A stretch of 6,024 nt of DNA. It comes from Oscillospiraceae bacterium (GTDB taxonomy: Bacteria; Bacillota; Clostridia; Oscillospirales; CAG-272). The notes below the pieces were generated by a model. That model was given only the letters and a program-made list of their open reading frames with translations, did not search any database and was not told the origin of the DNA. The stretch lies in NCBI GenBank assembly GCA_015065205.1, contig SVQS01000116.1, forward strand, positions 1-6,024. Direction: 5' to 3'. The position numbers were made by a program, and so were the translations under genes. Below, in pieces: positions 1-5,330 of this stretch (its first letter is position 1; each line of letters starts with the position of its first letter).

Positions 1-1
1 G

Positions 2-1159
2 GGCATCAAGGAATATGTCATCGACGACGGATGGCAAGATTGTTATGGAGACTGGGGGATCGATTATAAAAAGTTCCCCAATGGACTCAGACCCGTTGTT
101 GACCATATCAAATCCTTGGGAATGAAAGCGGGCATATGGGTCAGCATCGGCACTGCATCTCCCCAAAGCAAGGTGTATAAGGAGCATCCCGAATGGTTCC
201 TCAAAAACAAGGATGGCGAAGATTTCTCTTTGCTCGGCGGTGGAAACAGCAAACGTACCGCTTGCTTTTCTACCGGTTGGTCGGATTATATTGCCAATGT
301 ACTGGAGAGATTGGTGGATGAGTACGGTTTTGACTACCTGAAGTTGGATTTTTCCGTTGTTTCAAGCCCATACCGCTATAACAAAGAAGAAGCGGGATGC
401 TATTCCTGCAATCATTCCGCTCATCGGGATCGTGAAGAATCCATGTGGGTAAATTATAACAAAATGTGGGAAGTCTTTGACAAGCTTCACAAGGGCAGAC
501 CAAATCTGTTTATTGACTGTACCTTTGAAACCATGGGTGGATTGCAGCTCGTGGATTATGCAATGCTGAGGCATGCAGAAGGAAATTGGCTTTCTAATTT
601 CTTCGGTGATATAGGTGAAAAAACAGACCTGCGAATCAGACAAATGGCATGGTGGCGTTCTCCTGCAATGCCCGCTACCTCTTTGGTAATAGGAAATGCC
701 CACATTCAGGATATAGGATATGAAAATCACGTGCGTTCTTTGGCGGGAGCGTTGCCAATTCTGCTTGGAGATCCCAGACAAATACCGGAACAGGATAGAG
801 AAGTATTATGCAAATATTCTGACTGGCTTGCAAAAATGGAGCAAAAACACAGTATTATGCTCTACCGTCAGGATCTTCCGGGATATTTTGAACCTGCCAT
901 AGGGGGCTATGATGGATTCGCCCGTATCAATCGAGAAACCTTCTCGGGTGGTATCATTGGATTTTTCCGACACGGTGCGAAAGAATCCACAAGAAAAGTT
1001 TGTGTGGACGGGCTGCTTGAGGCTCGCGAGTATCTCGTTTTGGACATGGACGGCAAAGAAATTGCAAGAATGTCCGGAGCCTTATTAGAAAAGGAAGGAT
1101 TCGATGTAACGATTGAAGAAAATTTTGGCGGACGGCTATTTGAAATTACGCTTTCCTAA
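2..1159 (+). CDS. alpha-galactosidase-like glycoside hydrolase (GH36/GH27 type), C-terminal part
   Basis: The reading frame is already open at the left edge, so the start and N-terminal domain are missing; 385 residues remain before the TAA. It opens with IDDGWQ (fragment residues 7-12), the hallmark first strand of the alpha-galactosidase (melibiase) TIM barrel, followed by GDW, KFPNGL and GMKAGIW as in GH36. DYLKLDFS holds the likely nucleophile Asp, codon 347-349. The acid/base is less certain: the Asp of FFGDIG (codon 608-610) or the Asp of EKTD (626-628). The last 80 or so residues look like the usual C-terminal beta-sandwich. The family releases terminal alpha-galactose from oligosaccharides such as melibiose or raffinose. 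The nucleophile segment reads KLDF, not the classical KWDMNR of GH36, so substrate and exact family are open. No signal peptide can be judged. A terminator-like hairpin follows closely, so it is probably the last gene of its transcript. Confidence 0.8.
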   Translation, partial: GIKEYVIDDGWQDCYGDWGIDYKKFPNGLRPVVDHIKSLGMKAGIWVSIGTASPQSKVYKEHPEWFLKNKDGEDFSLLGGGNSKRTACFSTGWSDYIANVLERLVDEYGFDYLKLDFSVVSSPYRYNKEEAGCYSCNHSAHRDREESMWVNYNKMWEVFDKLHKGRPNLFIDCTFETMGGLQLVDYAMLRHAEGNWLSNFFGDIGEKTDLRIRQMAWWRSPAMPATSLVIGNAHIQDIGYENHVRSLAGALPILLGDPRQIPEQDREVLCKYSDWLAKMEQKHSIMLYRQDLPGYFEPAIGGYDGFARINRETFSGGIIGFFRHGAKESTRKVCVDGLLEAREYLVLDMDGKEIARMSGALLEKEGFDVTIEENFGGRLFEITLS

Positions 1160-1173
1160 AAAATCAATACCTA

Positions 1174-1199
1174 AAGGATGTCACTGCGGTGGCATCCTT
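1174..1199 (+). terminator. hairpin terminator after the glycoside hydrolase
   Basis: An 11-base stem (1174-1184 with 1189-1199, one G-T wobble) with a TGCG loop begins 15 bases after the stop codon. The T run after the stem is poor (ATTGTAT), so termination may be leaky or factor-assisted. The place and stem quality fit the end of the glycoside hydrolase transcript. Confidence 0.6.
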
Positions 1200-1231
1200 A
1201 TTGTATAATCGAAAAGTCATCGCAGAAGAAC

Positions 1232-1318
1232 TCTCTTAGCGGATAGGGTCTTGGAGGTACCTAGCCGCTCGCGACAGCAAAAGCGAACCTTGTGTTCGCG
1301 CCGATTGTCTGTAAGAGA
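1232..1318. other. structured intergenic element, possible small RNA or dispersed repeat
   Basis: No gene is supported here, but the stretch can fold into a three-way junction. The closing stem is TCTCTTA (1232-1238) with TAAGAGA (1312-1318). Inside lies hairpin 1, AGCGG-A-TAGG (1238-1247) with CCTA-G-CCGCT (1260-1269), which shares A1238 with the closing stem. Hairpin 2 is GCGAAC (1283-1288) with GTTCGC (1294-1299) around a 5-base loop. A perfect TATAAT lies just upstream at 1204-1209 but has no good -35 partner. The strand is unknown and I recognise no Rfam family. It could be a small RNA, or a copy of a non-coding dispersed repeat of clostridial genomes. The folding was done by eye. Confidence 0.35.
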
Positions 1319-1321
1319 AGT

Positions 1322-1345
1322 AACAAATCCATTTAGATATTTGTT
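1322..1345. repeat. small inverted repeat / stem-loop
   Basis: AACAAAT at 1322-1328 is repeated inverted as ATTTGTT at 1339-1345 around a 10-base loop. It is AT-rich and weak alone. It sits between the three-way-junction element and the larger inverted repeat, and may be part of the same composite intergenic element. Confidence 0.35.
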
Positions 1346-1367
1346 GTGAGGAAGTTTTTGAGGGGGC

Positions 1368-1399
1368 GTGGGGGAACTTTTTTTAAAAAGTTCTCCCAC
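1368..1399. repeat. long inverted repeat, candidate dispersed intergenic hairpin
   Basis: GTGGGGGAACTTTTT (1368-1382) is repeated inverted as AAAAAGTTCTCCCAC (1385-1399) around TT, with one mismatch that would be a G-T wobble in RNA. The stem joins a G/C-rich outer half to an A/T-only inner half. There is no T run downstream on the plus strand (seven As follow), so it is not a standard intrinsic terminator for that strand. A G-rich stretch (AGGGGGCG) lies just left of it. The form resembles short palindromic repeats found in many copies between genes of some Clostridia; that comparison is from memory and unchecked. It lies about 105 bases upstream of the recA -35 box. Confidence 0.55.
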
Positions 1400-1433
1400 A
1401 AAAAAACCATCCATTTCGGAACTTTATCGCATC

Positions 1434-1500
1434 AAAAAATCGCCCAAAAACGAAAAAATGCCAAATAAAATACCAAAAACGGAAAAATATATTTCAAAAA
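1434..1500 (+). promoter_or_regulatory. phased A-tracts upstream of the recA promoter (curved DNA or UP-like element)
   Basis: A-tracts lie at 1434-1439, 1446-1450, 1453-1458, 1463-1470 (interrupted by one T), 1475-1479, 1483-1487 and 1496-1500. Their centres run from about 1436 to 1498, a mean step of about 10 bases, close to one helical turn, although individual steps vary from about 7 to 13. Such phasing can bend DNA. The last tracts lie directly upstream of the -35 box, where an UP element would contact the alpha subunits of RNA polymerase. A role in boosting recA transcription is an inference. Confidence 0.45.
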
Positions 1501-1504
1501 GGTA

Positions 1505-1533
1505 TTGACAAGCATCCAAAAATGGAGTATAAT
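1505..1533 (+). promoter_or_regulatory. recA promoter, consensus sigma-A type
   Basis: TTGACA at 1505-1510 and TATAAT at 1528-1533 are both perfect consensus boxes, separated by the optimal 17 bases. Transcription would start near 1540, giving a leader of about 50 bases before the recA ATG at 1593. No LexA/DinR operator of the GAAC-N4-GTTC form was found across or near the promoter. The promoter therefore looks strong, and SOS control, if present, uses a site I do not recognise. Confidence 0.85.
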
Positions 1534-1556
1534 AGGGGCAGTAAAATAAAAGGAAA

Positions 1557-1576
1557 GCGGCGAGAGACTTCGCCGC
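1557..1576 (+). promoter_or_regulatory. hairpin in the recA 5' leader
   Basis: GCGGCGA (1557-1563) pairs perfectly with TCGCCGC (1570-1576) around a 6-base loop. It lies inside the expected leader RNA and ends 4 bases before the AAGGA ribosome binding site (1581-1585). It has no T run, so it is not a terminator. It probably stabilises the 5' end of the messenger or affects ribosome access; this is inference. Confidence 0.5.
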
Positions 1577-1592
1577 GTGAAAGGAACACACT

Positions 1593-2705
1593 ATGGCATC
1601 TACGAAGAAAACGAAATTGGCAGTTCCCGCAGGACTTGACTCGGCAGGCAAGGCGCAAGCGCTCAAAACTGCAATGACGCAAATCGAGCGCGACTTTGGC
1701 GCAGGCTCAATTATGAAATTGGGAGAGAACTCCCACATGGAAGTGCAAGCTATCCATACCGGTTCACTCTCACTTGACCTCGCCCTTGGCATCGGCGGTG
1801 TTCCACGCGGACGTATCGTTGAAATCTTTGGCCCTGAATCTTCGGGTAAAACAACCGTTGCTCTGCACATTTTGGCAGAAGTTCAAAAATCGGGCGGCAC
1901 GGCAGCATTTATCGATGCCGAGCACGCACTCGATCCCGTTTACGCCAAGGCGCTTGGCGTTGATATCAACGAGCTTCTCGTTTCCCAGCCCGATTGCGGT
2001 GAGGATGCCCTTGAAATTTGTGAGGCTCTCGCACGCTCTGGCGCAGTAGATGCCATCGTTATCGACTCGGTAGCGGCTCTTGTTCCTCGCCAAGAAATCG
2101 AAGGCGACATGGGACAGTCGATGGTCGGCGTTCAAGCAAGAATGATGTCGCAGGCAATGCGCAAGCTCTCGGGTGTTATCTCCAAGAGCAACTGCGTTGT
2201 TGTTTTCATTAACCAAATTCGTGAAAAGGTTGGCGTAATTTACGGCAACCCCGAAACCACCCCCGGCGGACGCGCGCTCAAGTTCTTCGCATCGGTTCGT
2301 ATCGACATCCGCAAGACCGAGCAGCTTAAGGACGGCAACGACGTTTACGGCAACCACGTCAAGTGCAAAATTGTTAAAAACAAGGTCGCACCTCCTTTCC
2401 GCGTAGCCGAGTTCGATATTCTTTACGGTAAGGGCATTTCTCTTTCGGGCGAAATCATCGATTTCGCAATCGCTCTCGACGTTATCCAAAAGAGCGGCTC
2501 TTGGTTCTCCTACAATGGTGAGAGAATCGGGCAGGGCAAGGATAACGTCCGTAAGCTCATCGAGAATACTCCCGACTTGATGAAAGAAATCGAGAATAAG
2601 GTTCGCGCGCTCAGCGAACAAGCCAAAATGAATATGGATCAAGATTTTGAGGTCGACGATGATGAGGACGACGAGTTTGATCTCCGTCTCTCCGATGACG
2701 AATAA
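1593..2705 (+). CDS. recA: RecA recombinase
   Basis: The 370-residue product is full length for bacterial RecA, which polymerises on single-stranded DNA, drives homologous strand exchange and stimulates LexA self-cleavage in the cytoplasm. All hallmarks are present: Walker A GPESSGKT (80-87), FIDAEHALDP (106-115) with the catalytic Glu110, Walker B VIDSVAAL (156-163), loop L1 around EGDMGQSMVGVQAR (170-183), loop L2 from NQIREKVG through the PETTPGGRALKF segment (207-232), and KNKVAPPFR (262-270). The C-terminus is strongly acidic (354-370), the tail that restrains DNA binding in known RecA proteins. The ATG is preceded by AAGGA at a 7-base spacing, which fixes the start. Its stop overlaps the recX start, so the two genes form one transcript. 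No intein or frameshift is seen. Confidence 0.99.
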   Translation: MASTKKTKLAVPAGLDSAGKAQALKTAMTQIERDFGAGSIMKLGENSHMEVQAIHTGSLSLDLALGIGGVPRGRIVEIFGPESSGKTTVALHILAEVQKSGGTAAFIDAEHALDPVYAKALGVDINELLVSQPDCGEDALEICEALARSGAVDAIVIDSVAALVPRQEIEGDMGQSMVGVQARMMSQAMRKLSGVISKSNCVVVFINQIREKVGVIYGNPETTPGGRALKFFASVRIDIRKTEQLKDGNDVYGNHVKCKIVKNKVAPPFRVAEFDILYGKGISLSGEIIDFAIALDVIQKSGSWFSYNGERIGQGKDNVRKLIENTPDLMKEIENKVRALSEQAKMNMDQDFEVDDDEDDEFDLRLSDDE

Positions 2706-3376
2706 TGACGATTGATCAAATTACCTATGGCGTAACTTCTCCTCTCGCAATTACCATCCGCGCTTTGCGCGCCCAACACGAGGGTGCTGAGATGCTGGTG
2801 CAACTGCTTTTGGAAAATGGGGAACACCAAGAGCAAAAAAGCCTCGTTATTACAACCGAGCAATACTGTGAATTTAATTTGACGCGCGGACCTATCACCG
2901 AAGAGACTTATGAAAAAATCGAAGAAGCTGCCGAGCTTTGCCGCGCCTTGCGTAGCGGAGAAAGTCTGCTCTCCTATGGCGCAAACTCGGTGCAGGCACT
3001 CACGCGCAAGCTGGTAGGCAAAGGATACAAACGCGAGGTTGCCGCCGAGGCGGCAGAACGTCTTGCGGGATACGGTTTTATTGATGAAGCGCGCGATATG
3101 AAGCGCGAGGTCGAAAAGTGCCTTCGCAAGCTGTGGGGCAGCAAACGCATCAGCGCCCATCTTTGGAGCAGAGGATATGCAACAGAAACAATGCAATGCC
3201 TTTCCGACCTTTTGGAAGATGTTGATTTTTCTCAAAACTGTGCTTTGCTTATTCAAAAGCACTATGGGGAAGTCCCTACTGATCCTGACGAGCATCGCCG
3301 TATGATCGCAAGCCTTTCACGCTATGGATATTCTATTGGTGAAATTCGAGATGCAATTCATCTCTTGCGCAAATAA
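2705..3376 (+). CDS. recX: RecX regulatory protein
   Basis: The 223-residue protein is assigned to RecX, which binds RecA filaments and limits or modulates their growth. The assignment rests on the place directly after recA and on RecX-type helical repeats. The first is ALTRKLVGKGYKREVAAEAAERLAGYGFIDEA (about 98-129), the second runs through SKRISAHLWSRGY (about 146-158), and the third through IASLSRYGYSIGEIRDAI (about 201-218). Residues 1-65 form an N-terminal extension with a short beta-rich stretch, as in many Firmicute RecX proteins, which exceed the roughly 150-170 residues of enterobacterial ones. The ATG overlaps the recA stop in TAATG, and the bases before it (GATGACGAATA) contain no clear ribosome binding site. 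Translation therefore probably depends on ribosomes finishing recA. A strong terminator follows 7 bases after the stop. Confidence 0.88.
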   Translation: MTIDQITYGVTSPLAITIRALRAQHEGAEMLVQLLLENGEHQEQKSLVITTEQYCEFNLTRGPITEETYEKIEEAAELCRALRSGESLLSYGANSVQALTRKLVGKGYKREVAAEAAERLAGYGFIDEARDMKREVEKCLRKLWGSKRISAHLWSRGYATETMQCLSDLLEDVDFSQNCALLIQKHYGEVPTDPDEHRRMIASLSRYGYSIGEIRDAIHLLRK

Positions 3377-3383
3377 AAAATCA

Positions 3384-3416
3384 GTACCCACGCGAAACTC
3401 GCGTGGGTACCTTTTT
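3384..3416. terminator. bidirectional terminator between recX and the phage module
   Basis: A perfect 11-bp stem, GTACCCACGCG (3384-3394) with CGCGTGGGTAC (3400-3410), encloses an AAACT loop. On the plus strand CTTTTT follows (T run 3412-3416), ending the recA-recX transcript. On the minus strand the stem is followed by TGATTTTTTA, so the same hairpin can also end the phage transcript coming from the right. The recX stop is at 3374-3376 and the stop of the converging gene is at 3432-3434. Confidence 0.9.
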
Positions 3417-3431
3417 GTTCATGTAAGAATA

Positions 3432-3830
3432 TCAATCCAGACCGTATTTATCAACAATAGCTCCCTGTTGTGCAGGCAGTTCATTGCGGATTTGAAGAAT
3501 GCCGTTCACATAGCGGTCAAAGAATTTATCACTCATTTCCTCGTTTTCATCAAGCACCAATCCGGCAGCTACATAATGGGTTGCAACGGGGATAAATACA
3601 TCACACAGAGGGAAATCGTCTTCGGGGTCAACCGATACGATGTCGGTTTTTATCACCGTGGGTTCCAGTTTGTTTGCTTCGCGAAAGTGTCCGTCAAGAT
3701 TCGCGTACTGTGTCACAAAGCTTGCCAAAAGGAACTGTCCGCGTATGATATAATCTTCGGTTGCGTACGAGGATGTTACATCCTCGCATACTGCCGCTAC
3801 GGCACTGTCCAAAATGTCATAGTAGGTCAT
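3432..3830 (-). CDS. phage head-tail connector-like small protein
   Basis: This 132-residue acidic protein follows the major capsid gene by 14 bases and starts at an ATG behind GAGG. Position and size fit a head-completion or neck (adaptor/stopper) protein that docks below the portal after DNA packaging. The sequence is mostly helical, with a segment FPLCDVFIPVATHYVAAGL (about 73-91) followed by DENEEMSDKFFDRY (about 93-106). That segment resembles small proteins coded just after the capsid gene in clostridial prophages, but I cannot name a family with certainty. It is the last gene of the phage transcript here; only a terminator separates it from recX. No tail gene follows. The call is mainly from context. 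Confidence 0.6.
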   Translation of the reverse strand: MTYYDILDSAVAAVCEDVTSSYATEDYIIRGQFLLASFVTQYANLDGHFREANKLEPTVIKTDIVSVDPEDDFPLCDVFIPVATHYVAAGLVLDENEEMSDKFFDRYVNGILQIRNELPAQQGAIVDKYGLD

Positions 3831-3844
3831 TGCTTACCTCAAAA

Positions 3845-4681
3845 TTATGCGTCGGCGATGTTGAGGTCGAGCAATACCATTTCCTTGGGATAAACGACCT
3901 TTGCGCCATAGAGGTGCAAACCCTTAACAGCATCAGCAAAGCGAAGTTCGGGGCGATATGCATCGATTTCGGAGAGTTGTTCTGCAAAAGCGATTGCGCG
4001 CTTGGTGCGTGCTAAGCACTTGTGCTTGTAGCCGGTATCGCCTTCTACCTTTTCTACGTTGTTAGAAACGAAGATCTTGCAGCCGCCGATAGCACCGATG
4101 CAACCGGTTTCCATTACACCTGTGTTGTCGGTGGAAAGATTCACCTTCGCCTTGAGAATCAGGCCGCCGATTTCGGGAGTAACCTCAATAACGATATCTT
4201 CGGGATCCGCTACATTATTGGTAAAGAGCTTGGTTCTGGCATCGATGATAAGGTTAACGATGTTGTCAACGGTTGTATTGTCGCAACTGATGGTACTGCC
4301 GGCCTGGGGATGCAAACTGTAAATGTAGCAATCTGCATCGTTGGCAAGTGCACTGGCAGCATTCTTCATAGCAGCTTCCATCAGCTTGGGGGAAGATTGT
4401 GCACGGTCGATGTCGTCAATTTGGAAGTTGAAGTACTTCGCTTGGTCGATTTTGAGTTCACGTGCATTGTCGGAGAGAGTAGCAGGAGAGTTCATGTTTG
4501 CATTTTTGGTATATTCGGAAACAACGACATTACCAACACCGCAAATGCGAACAGTATTGCCTTTTTCACGAATTTCACCTTCAAAGTCACGGTTACAGTT
4601 GGCAACGCCAATGTACTTTTTGTCAAGCTCCTGATAAAGATTTTCACTCCAAACGGTGGGGATAAAATTTGTAATTGCCAT
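3845..4681 (-). CDS. phage major capsid protein (HK97-fold, P22-coat-like family)
   Basis: The 278-residue product is recognised as a major capsid protein, the shell subunit that assembles around the scaffold into an icosahedral procapsid. The N-terminus MAITNFIPTVWSENLYQEL, the motif NRDFEGEIREKGNTVRICGVG (30-50), then SEYTKN (55-60) and IDQAKYFNFQIDDIDRAQ (78-95), are typical of this family in clostridial phages. They are followed by a helix LMEAAMKNAASALANDAD (100-117), an expected spine helix. The C-terminal YGAKVVYPKEMVLLDL (258-273) fits the last beta strands. There is no long prohead-protease-type N-terminal extension, which agrees with a separate scaffold gene upstream. The ATG is preceded by AAAGGA at about 9 bases. 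The gene lies 31 bases after the scaffold stop. The reading frame is intact. Confidence 0.9.
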   Translation of the reverse strand: MAITNFIPTVWSENLYQELDKKYIGVANCNRDFEGEIREKGNTVRICGVGNVVVSEYTKNANMNSPATLSDNARELKIDQAKYFNFQIDDIDRAQSSPKLMEAAMKNAASALANDADCYIYSLHPQAGSTISCDNTTVDNIVNLIIDARTKLFTNNVADPEDIVIEVTPEIGGLILKAKVNLSTDNTGVMETGCIGAIGGCKIFVSNNVEKVEGDTGYKHKCLARTKRAIAFAEQLSEIDAYRPELRFADAVKGLHLYGAKVVYPKEMVLLDLNIADA

Positions 4682-4712
4682 AGTGGTTTTTCCTTTCTTT
4701 ATTTAAAAAATT

Positions 4713-5330
4713 TTAGTGCCATTTTTGCATTGAACGCATAATTTTAGGTAAATTTGCGCGTACCTCAGCCGAGGACATGGCACGTACCTCCGAGGGGGAA
4801 AATTCAATGCTTTCCGCATTTCTAACAGCACCCGCAGAGCGAGCGCGATTGCTTGTGTTGCTTTCGGTTGCTCTTCCCACAGAGATGCTTCTTTTTCTTT
4901 CAGCCAACGCGTATGCGGCGGCAAGAGACGTGCCTTTTTCTACCTCCTGCCAAATTTCTTGCGGGAGTGAAGAAATTGGCGTTTCGGGATAAAGTTCGAG
5001 GAATTCGGCGTATTCGCGAGTAATGCGTTCTTCTTGATGCGCACGGATGTCGCGTTGGTGAAGTTCTTCACGAAGTCGCTTTAGTTCACTTCGCAGCTGC
5101 TCCAATTCGCTCGCTTGAGCTTTGGGATCAGCATCTTCGCAATCAAAATCAGAATCTGTGCCGGTATCTGTAGGAATGCCAGCAACAGCTTCATCTTCTC
5201 CAAAGAGAACTTCTCCCGGTGAGGGAGAGTCGCACACATCTCCCTTTGACGCATCAACCGTCTCCATCGTATCACACGGCGAGCTCGGAGTCGTCTCTGT
5301 ATTTTCAAAAACAGAGCTTTCATCATTCAT
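4713..5330 (-). CDS. phage scaffolding-like protein
   Basis: This 205-residue protein lies between portal and capsid genes, the usual place of a scaffold, which guides capsid assembly and then leaves the procapsid. The first 70 or so residues are acidic, Ser/Thr/Pro-rich and likely disordered. Residues 74-105 (ELEQLRSELKRLREELHQ and onward) form a strong coiled-coil-like helix. YAEFLELYPETPISSLPQEIW (107-127) and a SLAAAYAL segment follow. The C-terminus (about 178-205) has SPSEVRAMSSAEVRANL and a basic helix, fitting a coat-binding tail. I chose the ATG at 5328-5330 because AAAGGAG stands 9 bases before it. A longer in-frame start at 5373-5375 would lie deep in the portal gene and has less support. 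The gene overlaps the portal end by 8 bases, implying coupled translation. Function is inferred from position and layout. Confidence 0.75.
   Translation of the reverse strand: MNDESSVFENTETTPSSPCDTMETVDASKGDVCDSPSPGEVLFGEDEAVAGIPTDTGTDSDFDCEDADPKAQASELEQLRSELKRLREELHQRDIRAHQEERITREYAEFLELYPETPISSLPQEIWQEVEKGTSLAAAYALAERKRSISVGRATESNTSNRARSAGAVRNAESIEFSPSEVRAMSSAEVRANLPKIMRSMQKWH

Noticed and set aside
1204..1209. Perfect TATAAT as an independent promoter
   Set aside because: No acceptable -35 hexamer lies 16-18 bases upstream and the TG is not in extended -10 register, so it is kept only as a hint for the structured element.
1284..1298. GAAC...GTTC palindrome as a LexA/DinR operator
   Set aside because: The half sites are 5 bases apart, not 4, and lie more than 200 bases upstream of the recA promoter; they are better explained as an RNA hairpin stem.
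1217..1414. 65-residue open frame on the minus strand in the intergenic region
   Set aside because: It spans hairpins and the long inverted repeat, with no supporting ribosome binding site or recognisable protein; the region is better read as non-coding.
1424..1870. 148-residue open frame on the minus strand across the recA promoter
   Set aside because: It covers a consensus promoter and the recA start and reads as an antisense shadow.
1770..2642. 290-residue open frame on the minus strand inside recA
   Set aside because: It is the antisense shadow of recA, whose plus-strand product has every RecA motif; the minus frame shows no recognisable protein and no ribosome binding site.
2639..3295. 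218-residue open frame on the minus strand opposite recX
   Set aside because: RecX repeats and coupling to recA support the plus strand; the minus frame has no family resemblance.
3384..3410. Possible phage attachment site at the recX/phage junction
   Set aside because: Only one copy is visible and the sequence is fully explained as a bidirectional terminator; the other end of the element is outside the window.
3324..3893. 189-residue open frame on the plus strand through the recX terminator
   Set aside because: It would overlap the recX end, run through a strong terminator and oppose the connector-like gene, and it has no family resemblance.
4022..4741. 239-residue open frame on the plus strand opposite the capsid gene
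   Set aside because: It mirrors the capsid gene, which has family motifs, a ribosome binding site and operon context; the plus frame has none of these.
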